Source of the DNA: Neofusicoccum parvum
Taxonomy: Eukaryota > Ascomycota > Dothideomycetes > Botryosphaeriales > Botryosphaeriaceae
DNA: 64,000 nucleotides
Direction: 5' to 3'
Assembly (NCBI GenBank): GCA_020912385.1
Contig: CP087215.1
Location: forward strand, 1,550,001-1,614,000
Shown here: piece by piece, positions 1-11,071 of the stretch
How positions within the stretch are numbered: position 1 is the first letter of the stretch
How the letters are laid out: every line of letters begins with the position of its first letter
The notes under the pieces: generated by a model
What the model saw: the letters and a program-made list of their open reading frames with translations, nothing else
What the model was told of the DNA's origin: nothing
Database searches by the model: none
Program-made: the position numbers and the translations under genes

Positions 1-1136
1 GTTCCTGGAGCCCCATGTCGGAAGCATTACATGCGGGGATATGTCGGCGATGACCCGAACGATTGTGACAGGGGGAATGGGGTAACCAGGCGCGTCTTAT
101 TCCCGCGTATGGAAGATGGCGCCAGGAGCATCTCATGGTGGCCTCAAACAAACGAAAGTTGCCTGAAGAGGCATAGAGCCCGACCAGGACCAGACGGCGC
201 GCACCGGCAGCACCTCGGGAGCGGCTGTCAGCCACGCCGAAGCTGGGTGTAACGAACCGGATTTAACGCCTGAGCAGATCGATGCCGTACGGGACGGGTG
301 GTGCCGTGACGCAGCCAGAACAGCGGCCCCCAGCTCGTGCTTCCCCGCGCGAGCAGCATTGCAGGCTGCGGCGCCCACTGATCAGCTTGTTGTTCGAAGC
401 TCAGCCCCGGTGGCTGTTGACATCCGCGCCGATACTCGTAGCGTCCGGAGCCTTGCCGACGGCTATGCCCGGAACGTGGCGGCCAAGCACGCCGCATGGA
501 GCCTTACTACCATCGCCAGGGAAGTAGATCCGACGTCACACGGACACATGCGGGAGCCAAGTTGTCCATCATGCGAGAGCGGTCGTATACTACGCACACC
601 ACGACAGCACGAGATGCAATGTGGATCCCGGCCGTGCAAATTTACTGTGCGCAGAGAGCCCAGAATCGCCGCCGAGTCATGTTGTGCCGAGAAAAAGGAG
701 GCGGCCGAGAAGTGCTCCGGCTGAGCTGACGTCGGGAGCCCTCTCTCGCGTTGTTGGGCCAGTCCAGCGCAGGAATGCGAGATCTAGCGTGATGTCTCGA
801 GCTGGCGGGTGCCGCCGCTCAGGCACAGACAGGGCACGTCGAAACACTGCATGGCCGCATATCGGACGCTCGGCTTGGCAGCGCCATGAGTTGTGCCGAA
901 GCGCGTGCCGCGCGGTCGTATCCGTTCGCACAACGCGCCGCTCTCCAAGATCTTCGTGCGTCCCCATTTCTGCCCAGTGCAGCTGCCCCACACTCCCCCG
1001 AATCCCCAGACGACCAACCTTATATGGGGTTCGGCCTCTCGTTGCGCCTTATAACGTCCCGCTGGTCCCACGCTTGTGACCAGCCCACGCCCGCCGGTTT
1101 TCCGCCATCCTCGCCAATCGCCCAAGTCTCTCCACC
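1..1136. other. Intergenic, no gene supported
   Basis: GC-rich sequence upstream of a sugar porter. Only short, mutually overlapping open frames are present, none with a recognisable family motif or convincing splice structure. The last part presumably contains the promoter of the gene starting at 1137. Confidence 0.6.
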
Positions 1137-2826
1137 ATGGGCAAGTCCAAGCCTGGTGCCGGCGCCCAAAGCTCCGTCGACGATGATCTCGCCGCTGTTC
1201 TGCCGAAAGACAGCCGACCGTGGTGGAAGCAGAACCATATGCTCAAGCTCAACCTCAGCATCGGTTCCCTTTTGATGTTCTGTATGTTTCGTTCAGCATC
1301 CGTCTGCACCGGCCGCTAATGTTCCTTCAGCGTCCGCCAACGGCTTTGACGGGACCCTGATGAACAGCCTCCAGTCCCTGACGCAGTGGAACGAGTTCAT
1401 GAGCCACCCTACTGGAGCATGGCTCGGCTTCATCAACGCTGTGTATTGGATCGGAGTTGGCGTGGGCTTCCCAACGGCTGCTTTCTGCGCTAACAAGTAT
1501 GGGCGCAAACCCGGAGTGTGGGTTGGCGTGGCCTTCCTGATTCTCGGAACGGTTCTTCAGACGGCTTCCCCCAACGTTGCTACGTTCGTCGTTGCTCGTT
1601 TCTTCATCGGTGTGGCAGGTTGCTGGTTCGGTGCCTCCATCCCCGTCCTCATCAACGAGATTGCCTACCCTACCCACCGTGGCATCGTCAACGCACTCTA
1701 CAACTGCGGCTGGCATGCCGGTAGCATTGTAGCCGCCTGGACGTGTTTCGGAACCCGCCTGCTTGAATCCTCCTGGAGTTGGCGCCTTCCCTCGCTCCTT
1801 CAGATTGCACTCCCTGCCCTGGCTGTTCCTGGGTTGATTCTTGTTCCTGAAAGCCCCCGGTGGCTGGTCTCAAAGGACCGGACCGAGGAGGCTCGGAGCC
1901 TCCTGACCGCATGCCATGGTGCGGGTGACGTCTCTTCTCCGCTCGTCGCTTACGAGATGGCATCGATCGAGGAGGCGCTCAGGGTGGAGAGGCTCGCTAG
2001 CGAGAAGACTTCGTACGCCGACATGATCAAGACGCCCGGAAATCGGCACAGGCTGTTCATCACAGTCACGCTCGGCATCTTCGCGCAATGGTCCGGCAAC
2101 GGCGTCGTCTCGTACTACCTTGCGCTGGTGCTTACGACGGTTGGCATCACCAACGTCAGCCACCAGCTTCTCATCTCCGGATGCCTGCAGATCTGGAATC
2201 TCTTCTTTTCCGTTCTTGCCGCCGTTTCCGTCGACCGACTGGGTAGGCGGGTGCTCTTCCTCGCCTCGGCCGGTATCATGCTGGTTGCCTACGTAATCAT
2301 CACCGGACTCTCAGGCTCGTTTGCGCAGACTGGAACAGCCTCAGTCGGTGTAGCTGTCGTGCCCTTCCTCTTTATCTACTACGCGGGGTACGATATCGCT
2401 CTGACACCGCTCTTGACGGCTTACCCCTGCGAGATTTGGCCGTTCATGCTTCGTGCCAGGGGCAACGGAGTCATGTGGATCAGCACGGTACGTACAAATC
2501 CCATTGTCCTTGCAGAGATACAAGCCCCGCTAACATGTAGGTCCATCTGATAGGTCAGCGCAATTTGTTTCAACACATTCGTCAATCCGATTGCCCTGGA
2601 CGCCATTGGATGGAAGTACTACATTGTTTTTGTGGTGATTCTGATCGTTTATGGGATCACGGCATATTTCTGGTACCCGGAAACGAAGGGACTCTCGCTT
2701 GAGCGGGTCGCACTGCTCTTTGACGGAGACGATGCGGTGCCGGATGCAGTGCCTGTGGGAAAGATGATCCCGGAAAAGGAGGCCATGGAAGAAAGGCTGG
2801 AAATGGTGGCAGACGATAAGAGCTGA
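1137..2826 (+). CDS. MFS sugar transporter (lactose-permease-like sugar porter)
   Basis: Predicted 524-residue plasma-membrane proton-coupled sugar porter. Exons 1137-1281, 1331-2487 and 2554-2826; the two introns restore the frame through the conserved SANGFDGTLMN stretch (about residues 50-59) and through WISTVSAICFN. Sugar-porter marks seen are GRK after helix 2 (about 106-108), PESPRWL (221-227), DRLGRR (350-355), YPCEIWPF, and YPETKG near residue 475. The start ATG at 1137 has a good context (ACCATGG). Family knowledge: this subgroup imports disaccharides or pentoses; the real substrate cannot be read from sequence. It is followed on the same strand by a dihydrodiol/xylose dehydrogenase-like gene, and a second sugar porter lies 10 kb downstream, which suggests a sugar-utilisation neighbourhood. 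Confidence 0.9.
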
Positions 2827-3538
2827 AAGTTTCGAGAAGGTATCGAATAAGAGCCACGGCGGAGATTAGTTAGAATAGACATGCTGCTCAACGGCAGCGT
2901 AGGTACGGTCACAGCGAGATCAGCCCAACATCGGTAGACTTTGATTGGCCGAAAGCCGCCGAAGACCAGCGTCGCTCTCCGATTGACCAGGTCTTCCTCA
3001 TATGAGACACCTTTCTGCTTCTGTGGCAACAACTTCGCAGCCTTTGAATCAAGGACGGGGCCACAGATACATGACCGCGGTATACCCAGCCCGACGAGGC
3101 CAGCACCAAAGCCCCGGCCGCGATCGTCCTGGGTGGTACGATCAACGCACTCTCGGAAGGCTACATTACATGTGTGCACATGCAGGAATGCTGTGATAAA
3201 CCCACCCGGACGAGCGTCAACTTCCGCATTGTCATGTTATCCATGCCTCCACAAGATCTATTGCATACGCATTGCTCTGTGGTCGGGGCCAGAGTTTAGC
3301 CGCGGGGAGTGTCGCATAGGCTGGTCACGAGCCGGGGAGCTGCGGCGACCCTCGTCTCCTGCGTTGGATTGGCCAATTGACTGCTCTCCGCGTTGGTGGG
3401 TAGTCACCATGACTTGCACCCCATGCCGCAGCTGTGTTACCACATTAAAGCGGCTGAGGTCCCGCACCTTCGGCGGCCACCCTCCTCTACCATCGTGTTG
3501 GGCGCCGCGCGTTTTCAAGCCATCACCTCAGCGTCAAC
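2827..3538. other. Intergenic, no gene supported
   Basis: About 700 bp between two plus-strand genes, holding the 3' end of the sugar porter and the promoter of the oxidoreductase. One long overlapping open frame (2941-3621) has no family motif. A degenerate partial match to the window's palindromic repeat is near 3140-3222 but is too weak to annotate. Confidence 0.6.
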
Positions 3539-4718
3539 ATGAGTGGAACATTGCCGACCGTGCGTTGGGGCATTCTAGGTTCGAGAGGTCCACGCATCCT
3601 TGCTCTATATCACACCATTGACTCGGCATGCCCGCAGGAACCGGTTGGGTTTCGGACAAGTTCGCAAAAGATCTTGTTCTGTCTCGCGAAGACGCCCGGG
3701 CGAGCCACGTCATCAAGGCCGTTGGCACCTCTTCAGTTGCCAAAGGAAGTGCATTCCTGGACGGTGTTTTCGCAGATTCGTCTGCCTCCAGGCCAGCCCT
3801 GTACACGGACTACGCAGACGTCTACGCCGACCCAGACGTGGACATCGTCTACATTGGCACCCCACATGCATTGCACAAGGCCAACTGCCTCGACGCTATA
3901 GCTGCTGGCAAACACGTTCTCTGTGAAAAGCCATTCACCGTCAACGAAGATGAAGCACGAGAGGTCGTTGCCGCAGCCAAGGCGAAAGGCGTGTTCCTTA
4001 TGGAAGGTTGGCTCCCCGCGCCATGGCCCGTGTGGATTTGCGCTGACGGCGAACTACAGCCATGTGGACCAGGTTCTTCCCCCTCTTCGGAGATCTGAGG
4101 AAGGCGATTCACTCGGACAGAGTCATCGGCCAGGTTCGCCGCGTTTTCTGCGACTTCAGCCTTGCCATGGATCTCGAGGCCCTTCCCCCAACGTCGCGGC
4201 TCAAGGACCCCTCATTGGGCGCGGGAGCCCTGCTTGACATTGGCATATACTCTTTGACATGGGGCTTTGCCACACTTGATCCGAACATGGGCGACCAAGC
4301 AGCCCAGCCAAAGATCGACTCCAGCATGACCGTCGTGGACGACATTGATCATGCCGAGTCCATCATTCTGAACTACACAGAATCAAGAAAGATGGGCATC
4401 CTGACAGCATCGACGTACACGAAAACCCCGGAAACTTTCTGCAGGGTCGAGGGGAGCGACGGCGTCATCACGCTCTCCGGCCCCGCCGCGTCACTGCCAC
4501 GGAAGATAATAGTGTGCAAGCCAGACGGTACTGAGACGGTGAAGGATTACAACCACGCCGGCCTCGGTTTCTTCTACGAGGCTGATTCTGTGGCACTCGA
4601 CCTAGCTGCGGGGAGGAAGGAAAGCGAAGTCATGCCATTGACGGAGACACTCAGAATCCTGAGGATAATGGACGACTTGAGGAGATCCAATGGATTGAGG
4701 TATCCCCAAGATAAGTAG
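3539..4718 (+). CDS. Gfo/Idh/MocA oxidoreductase, dimeric dihydrodiol / D-xylose dehydrogenase type
   Basis: Predicted 355-residue cytosolic NADP-dependent dehydrogenase. Exons 3539-3578, 3638-4006 and 4060-4718. The first exon encodes only 13 residues plus one base and joins to give the dinucleotide-binding turn GILGTGW (about residues 12-18). CEKPF, the family lysine-proline motif, lies in exon 2, and exon 2 to 3 joins as FLMEAMWTRFFP, typical of the dihydrodiol-dehydrogenase subgroup. Fungal members include NADP D-xylose 1-dehydrogenases, so a sugar or dihydrodiol substrate is likely; this is inference from family. It faces a second Gfo/Idh/MocA gene tail-to-tail, with a palindromic repeat element between them. 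Confidence 0.88.
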
Positions 4719-4739
4719 ATTGCTTGATCTCAAGCTGGA

Positions 4740-4870
4740 TAGCTTCAATCAAACGGATTTCACTCCCAGGCAGTTACATCATTCATCCGGATGGCATTGG
4801 TGATTCGATCAACGTGCGTCTGCGTCTGGACGAATGCTTCAACTACTCATGCAGGGTCCCTGCTTACTTG
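4740..4870. mobile_element. MITE-like palindromic element, copy 1
   Basis: Core inverted repeat at 4772-4844 (73 bp). The left arm AGTTACATCATTCATCCGGA matches the reverse complement of the right arm TCTGGACGAATGCTTCAACT with several mismatches. The outer ends are poorly preserved, so the limits are approximate. It lies between the 3' ends of two convergent genes. Confidence 0.5.
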
Positions 4871-4948
4871 ACGCGTTATGTTGTCTGGATAGCCTCTCTA
4901 TCTACCGTGCAGCAGCATCAAGATCCGTCAAGGGATCTGAAGCACTCC

Positions 4949-6052
4949 CTACGCGAAACCGGCCTTCATGATCATGTTGAATATGTCTAAATCCTTACGT
5001 GCGTCCTCGATGGATGTTTTAGGAGTCCTTCCAGAAGTGACGCAGGAATGCCATTCTTTGAACTCCTTGGTGTAAAGATCCTCGTATGTCGTACGCAATG
5101 TTCTCTCCTGGTAGCCGTCGCTGCCAATCCTCTCTCTTACTGTCATGGTGGTGGGCAAGCCCTTGACGTAGGGGGAGTCATAGTTGATGCGGACGATTTT
5201 GTCGGCGGAGTAGATCTCAATGTGTGCGTCGAAGACGGGCACGCTGTTGAGCCCGGATTCGTACGTCACTGCGAAGCCGTCGTACTGGAAGAGGACGGAC
5301 CAGATGGGGTAGTGGGGATAGGCTCCCAGCACCTTCTGAGGCATTCCAATGAGCTCCCTCATCGCAGACAGATCGTGCGTCCCAAGCGCACCGAGTATAA
5401 ACATCATCTGCTTGCTGGACGCAGAGACCTCGACGCCGCAGTCCTCTCCCACTGCATGCTCCAGCAGGGCCTCGGTGCGGTCCTTGAGCTCCTTGGAAGC
5501 GTCCTCGGGAAAGTCTGCAAAGCGGCGCGGGAAAGTGCCAGACTGGTCGACGAACACGGAGTTGGGGCCAATGATGTCCCGCACGCGGACATACTGGATC
5601 TTGTCCACGCCACCCAGCTCTCCAATGGCGGCCGAAAACGCCGGGGCATAGCGACGCATGTAGCCGACAAAGACGGTGCCGCTGGACGCCTGCTCGGCGG
5701 CAGCCAGGGCGTCGATGTCGCGGTAGGTCAGCGCAAGAGGCTTCTCGACGAGCACGTGCTTGTTGTTCTGCAAGGCCAGGAGGGCGTGGGGGACATGGAA
5801 TGCATCCGAGTTGCAGACAACGACGGCGTCGACGTCGGCGGAGCTGCAGAGGTCCTCTGCCCTCGCGGTGGTGGCCACGCTGCGGCCGCCGGCCACCCTG
5901 CTCCGGCAGAAATCCAGGCTCTTGCGGGACACGTCGCAGAGGTAAGTGATGGTGAACAGCGAGGACAAAAAGCTCAAGGTGGGGATGTGGGCAACCTGGG
6001 CGATTTCTCCGCACCCAATGATGCCCACGCGGAGCACTTGCGGCGGCGGCAT
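4949..6052 (-). CDS. Gfo/Idh/MocA family oxidoreductase
   Basis: Single-exon protein of 367 residues starting at MPPPQVLRVG; an upstream in-frame ATG at 6115 would add a non-conserved leader. The N-terminal Rossmann motif GIIGCGEIAQ and the family signature VEKPLAL are intact, followed by the C-terminal substrate domain (YMRRYAPAF, FILGALGTHDLSAMRELIG). Members reduce or oxidise sugars, inositol or related cyclic substrates; the exact one is unknown. It is divergent from a Zn2Cys6 regulator 223 bp away and convergent with another member of the same superfamily. Co-regulation by the neighbouring regulator is a reasonable inference. The long plus-strand frame across it (5048-6133) is a GC-bias shadow. 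Confidence 0.88.
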   Translation of the reverse strand: MPPPQVLRVGIIGCGEIAQVAHIPTLSFLSSLFTITYLCDVSRKSLDFCRSRVAGGRSVATTARAEDLCSSADVDAVVVCNSDAFHVPHALLALQNNKHVLVEKPLALTYRDIDALAAAEQASSGTVFVGYMRRYAPAFSAAIGELGGVDKIQYVRVRDIIGPNSVFVDQSGTFPRRFADFPEDASKELKDRTEALLEHAVGEDCGVEVSASSKQMMFILGALGTHDLSAMRELIGMPQKVLGAYPHYPIWSVLFQYDGFAVTYESGLNSVPVFDAHIEIYSADKIVRINYDSPYVKGLPTTMTVRERIGSDGYQERTLRTTYEDLYTKEFKEWHSCVTSGRTPKTSIEDARKDLDIFNMIMKAGFA

Positions 6053-6275
6053 GGTCGTGGAGCGGAGGGGCAGCGGACGGCGGCAGTGATGGAGACGCCC
6101 GCTGTCAAATACCACATCGGCACGCGTGCCTGATGGGCGCGAGTCATGGGCGTGCGGCCGGGGAGACGCGGGGCACCGGCGCGGGGCGCGTTAAGAAGGC
6201 GCTTGGTCCCTCGCCCGCTGCCGACACTCCCCAGACCTCCGCCTCCTCGCCGCCCGCCGCTCGCCAACCGCCGCC
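6053..6275. promoter_or_regulatory. Shared divergent promoter region
   Basis: The 223 bp between the start codons of the minus-strand oxidoreductase and the plus-strand Zn2Cys6 regulator. The layout itself suggests that the regulator controls its neighbour. No specific operator was identified by eye. Confidence 0.45.
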
Positions 6276-8513
6276 ATGGGATTGGGATCGAACGACGCGG
6301 GCGTCGACCCGCGCCCTCCGGCGCCGTCGCCGTCGCCGTCGCCGGGGTCGGATGGCGATCGTCGCAGCCGCCACGCCGATCTGGCCGCTGCACCTGCGCC
6401 GCCGCCGCACCCACGAGCCCTGCCAGAGCCGGCGAAGTCGTTGCCGGCCAAGCGGCGCCTGTCGGCCGCTGACGCCGCCAGCCCCAACGACGGCAGCAAG
6501 CGGCCGCGCACCACCGCGCGAGGCCCCAATACCTACCCGCGGAAACGCGCCCTGGTCGCCTGCCACACCTGCCGGGCGAAGAAGACCAAGTGCGACAACC
6601 AGCGGCCGTCGTGTGGCTCGTGTCTCTCGCTCGCGTGCAGCTGCTCCTATGCCGATGCCAGCGTCGACCATTCTTCGTAAGCGCCCGCGCCGCCCTCGAC
6701 ACGCGCCCGCCTGACCTCGTTAGCTTTGACACTGCCAGCCTGGCCATCCTGGATCGCCTCAACTATGCCGTGAGCCTGCTGGAGGCCCAGTCCAGCCAGC
6801 CAACCCCTCAGCCCGCTGTCGTGCCCCAGTCGCCCGTCGATGAATCCGCCCATGAGGTTGAGCTGCTGGAGCAGTCCGTTGCTGCCGCAACCTCAGCTGC
6901 ACACCTGCTTGACTGGCCAATCTTTGAACACAAGCATGGCCGCGAGGCCTTGGACGCCGCCGTGCTCAGCCATTCCGCCGGCATCCCCGCCGACTATCCC
7001 GGCGCAGGGACGGACTTGGACGAGCCCGCCGAGATGTCTGACATACAGTCGGCACAACGCAGCAGCAAACCTGGCCGCGGCATCCACGAAGAAGATGTCC
7101 CCGCCCTGGTGCAGGCCTTTCTGGAGAACGTGCACATCAAGAACCCTGTCCTGGACTCGACCGATCTGAAAAGATGGGCAAGGGCAGTTCGCGAGCATGG
7201 CTTCGGATGGTCCTCCAGATCCTGTCTCTTGGTGAGACTCTCTTGGCCTCCTTGCTCCGAGCCGTGGGCGCTCTTTCTGACGTTGCGTAGTTGGCTGCTT
7301 GCGCGCTCGGCGCGCTCTCATCGCCGTTCAAGCCAACTCTTTTCCTGACATCTGTCTCCAGCACTACATCAGACAGCATCCAGGAAGCCAAGGACTACAC
7401 AACCGCAGAGCGATACTACAATGCCTCTCGCAAGAGGATCGGCCTCCTTGGCAATTCGCTGATCGCAGCGCAGTGCATGTTCTTGTCCGGCGTGTACGAG
7501 ATGTACTCGCTCCGGCCCCTCCAAGCATGGGTAAGCAGATTGGCGAGGGCCGCTTTTTCGTTTGATTCCAGACTGAAACATGTGCTACAGACATCGTTCA
7601 GCAGAGCTGGCGACATCATACAGATTTACCGGATGGTGAAGCCAGACCCAACCACTCCAAAGTTCCCGTCCGTGATCAGCCTCGAGCATCGGCTGTACTG
7701 GTCTTGTCTCAAATCAATCAGGTATGCATTACTCCCACTCATTCTGCGCTTTGGCTGAACGAGCACAGCGAAATCAGAGAACAGCTTCCTCTGCCTCCCT
7801 CCGGGCTGGCCAGCCTAGACTACCCGCTGTTTCCCACACTTCCTACTACGGCTTGCGAGACGGACAATGCGGATTGCCCAGCAGACAACATCTTCGAGAA
7901 GAGCTGGTTCTACTACCTTGCCGAAATATCGAGTCGGCGCATAGCCAATCGCATTCTTAACGCGTTCTACAAAACAGGTCAGACGGCCTGGCTGTCTTCG
8001 AAGCTGGATGGCATGGTCCGGATAGCGCATGAGCTCGAAACCCAAGTCGACCAATGGTTTCAGCACATACCTGAGCCACTAAAATGGCATGAAATGGAGG
8101 TACCGCCAGAGGAGTTGGCCTTCATGGTGCGCGCCCGAGAAGTTCACATGTACATGTTCATTTACCGGCCTTTCCTGTTCATTGCCATCCACCGCCCAGA
8201 AGCCCTCCATGACCCACGAGTGCAACTTCTGGCGGAGAAGGGCCTTCGCAGGTGTGTGCAGCTCTCTTCGACAGCCACGAACAAGCACCGCCACCACGGA
8301 ACGTACTTCGCCGGGAGATCTCTGTTTTCTGCTGCCCTAAGCATCTTGGCTGCGGTGAAGTGCGGGAAAGTCAGCCTGCCACCTGGTTGGCGGGACAGCT
8401 TGCAGAGCATCCTCGCCTTCCTCAAATATTGGGAGACCGAGGCTCCTGACCTCGGCAGAGCGCGGGAAATCATCCAGGAGATTTGGAAAGAAGTTTCAGA
8501 CATGTTCGCCTGA
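6276..8513 (+). CDS. Zn2Cys6 fungal transcription factor
   Basis: Predicted 674-residue nuclear regulator. Exons 6276-6676, 6724-7231, 7291-7530, 7591-7721 and 7769-8513; all four junctions keep the frame and restore family sequence (for example SCLLLAACALG and CLKSISEIREQLP). The binuclear zinc cluster has cysteines at about 96, 99, 106, 113, 116 and 123, with an extra cysteine at 121, preceded by a basic stretch (YPRKRALVACHTC). The middle region fits the fungal-specific transcription factor domain (middle homology region), and the N-terminus is rich in Pro, Ala and Ser. The ATG at 6276 has a strong GCCATGG context. It lies between an oxidoreductase (divergent) and an MFS carrier (convergent), so it is the likely pathway-specific regulator of the 1-15 kb neighbourhood. 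Confidence 0.9.
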
Positions 8514-8611
8514 CATGCGTTGCCAGAGAATAGCTACAATTAAGGAACTCCTGTGCCAATTTTTCCTTTCCTAGCGAGACTTTTTCCTCCTGCCTGCTGT
8601 CCAACTTGGTC

Positions 8612-10313
8612 CTAAAGACATGCATAGATGTACGAAGCCACAGCTCCACAAAGGACCACACAGACCGCGCCGCACGCAGCCACGCTCAGCCTGTTCTTTC
8701 GAATGGCAAGCTGCTCATCCAAGAGCTTCGTGCGCGCTGCAATTTCCTCTCCACGCGCCGCTCTTTGCTTCCTGGACCACTGGAAACGGCCCAAGTCGAC
8801 AGTCGTCCGTGCTCCAACAATCATGACTCCAGCCGTCAGAGCGGCCCCGATGCCCAGAGCCAAGTACACCAGGATGACACCCTGGTATCCGCCATCATCC
8901 CTGTCTTGGATGACGCCAATGACAACTCGAACGATGAGATTCACTGCATAGCCAGTGGCGACTTTGATCTGTAACCTTTGTTAGCCTCGGCGTCGGCCCC
9001 CGTCTCGGCCGGCATGCTTACCGAATTGGCGGTCCCATAGATCTCTTGATGCCACAAGGATGTGCGGACGCCGTCATAGGCGACGAGGAAAGTCGACGAA
9101 ACGCAGACGCTAATGATGCCGAATGACACTGCAGTGCCTGTCACCCCGGGGGCCCAGCGGAGAACTGCCATGGCAATCGTCATGCCCGTGCCCAACCCAC
9201 ACATGACGGACAGACGGTGACCAACAACATCCATGAAGTAGCCAAACAAGGGAAGCAGGAAGAAGTTCCCGCCCATGACGACGCCGCTGATCCAGCCTGC
9301 CGTCTTGCTGGACACGTGGAATCGTTTCTCGGCCAGTTCGGTGGCATTCTGCGTGAAGGTGAGGTGGTTCGTCGTCTCGAACACGTGGTAGACGACGATG
9401 CACCAGAAGGGCCACGGTAGCTCGGTGATCCGCTTGGCCTCGAACCGGTTCGTCCGCTCGAGCAGCTGCTCTCCGGTGGACGGGTCCTGGAAGACGGAAT
9501 ACTTCTTGCGGCAGGAGCGGACGAAGAAGAGGACCAGGATGGCGACCATGAAGACAAACATGTCGGCAAACATGGCTACCCAGAACGTCCAGGCGATGTC
9601 GCCCGCGCCCTCGGCGATGACATTGGCCGTGGCCTTGGACACAAGCAGCCCGATCTTGGCGGCCGCAAGCTCGAGAGACAGCGTGAGAGCAAACCCATGC
9701 GAAGGCGGGAACCACGACGAGAAGAGCCTGTATCGCGCGGTGGCGTTGAAGATGTTTCCCAAGGCGAGAACGCCACTGCCGAACACCATGAGCTTGTACG
9801 AGCGGACCTGGACGGCCGAGGCAACAACAATGGACCCCGTGACGCCAACAGCGCTTCCGACGATGACCCCCCCTGAGACCATGTCAGTGTTGTTCCCAGC
9901 TTTCTCTCGGCGGGATGCTCACCCGCGCCGCCAATGCGGTCAGTGATCAGACCGCCAAAGACGATCAGAAGAGTGATGAGGAGGTCCTGGGTAGACGCAA
10001 TGAGGGAAAACTGGGTGTTGTTGATGTCCAGCGCCTGGTCCGCCGCAATCAGTAGCTGCTCGACTGGTATGTACAGCTGCCATACCTTCTTCAGGGGAGT
10101 CTTGACCGCACCCAGGACGCCTTGGTTGTAATATGTCCCGAAGCCCATGAGGCAGACAAGCAAGGTGGAAATGACCTTGAGGCGGAGGGGCGGACTGCTC
10201 GGCGTGATTCCCGGTGATGGCTCAGCATCACCGGAATTGCAGTGCGTGATCTCTATGACGGGGGCTTTCTCGTGCATCTTGGGACTCTTCGAAGTATCGA
10301 GACGGCTGTCCAC
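8612..10313 (-). CDS. MFS transporter, MFSD1-like
   Basis: Predicted 532-residue multi-pass membrane protein. Exons on the minus strand: 10313-9923, 9872-9022 and 8968-8612. Junctions give RIGGAGGVIVG and YGTANSIKVATGYA in frame. A cytosolic N-terminus of about 45 residues precedes about 12 hydrophobic segments. The first (STLLVCLMGFGTYYNQG) and the stretch through IASTQDLLITLLIVFGGLI resemble the MFSD1 group rather than sugar porters; no PESPR or PETKG motif is present. Substrate unknown. Its 3' end faces the 3' end of the zinc-cluster regulator with under 100 bp between stops. The start codon could instead be the ATG 12 codons downstream. Confidence 0.8.
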
Positions 10314-10684
10314 TCTGCGCGGATGCCCAGAAACAGCGAGGCACCAGCCCTCACTTTGTACTCAGCCTTCGTGTCGGATGCCATGGGGAAAGTAAGTGTG
10401 GCAGTGAGCTTTGCTTGCATGAACTTTGAGGCAAACGGGCAGCGAGCCATGCAATGAAGAAAATTGGAGCATTGGCGGATTCTTGGCAGAAGTCCGCGTG
10501 CGCAAGCATCCGAGAGAAAGAAGCAAAATGCCATTTCCTAATAGGGTTTCACTGCGGTCGCGGCCTAATATTTCCGGCGTTGCCGGGCTGGATAGAGTGC
10601 TGCTGTGGCAGGCATGTGCATGCGTCCAAGCCCCACATCGGGTGATCAGCGCAGCCGAAGCCACATCTAAGATAGGCCGATGAG
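10314..10684. other. Intergenic, promoter of the MFS carrier
   Basis: Ordinary base composition upstream of the minus-strand MFS gene. No gene or strong motif seen. Confidence 0.5.
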
Positions 10685-11071
10685 TTTATTATGACTTACA
10701 GCGGCGAATAAGGTGTATGCTCCGAAGGACTACGTCTATCATACCCGCGTAATACCGATACCAGGACTGCCTGCCATCTAAGATTACTTCGCAACTACTT
10801 TGAAGAAATCTCAACTGTGGAAAGTATTACACGCGGAAGAGAGTAATGTATTAAGAACTCGACCAACTAAATTAACCACCCCAATTCGGCTTAAACTTAT
10901 ATACTAGGTAAAGTAGTAGTACTATAACCTATCTATTAACTTATAGCGCGTGCCGTCTATAAACTATTAAGTTATTATAGTTTCTTCTCTCTAATCTCTC
11001 TCTTAAATCTTAAACTCAGTTAGAGACGTAAATAGAATAGTTAATTAGTTAATTAATCAATCAATCTATAC
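10685..11071. other. AT-rich island
   Basis: About 390 bp of strongly A+T-rich sequence full of TA and TTAA words, unlike the GC-rich DNA around it. No open frame of note. It begins near 10685 and runs up to the stop codon at 11072 of the flanking reductase, whose last codons are also AT-rich. A decayed, RIP-mutated repeat remnant is possible, but no element could be recognised. Confidence 0.65.
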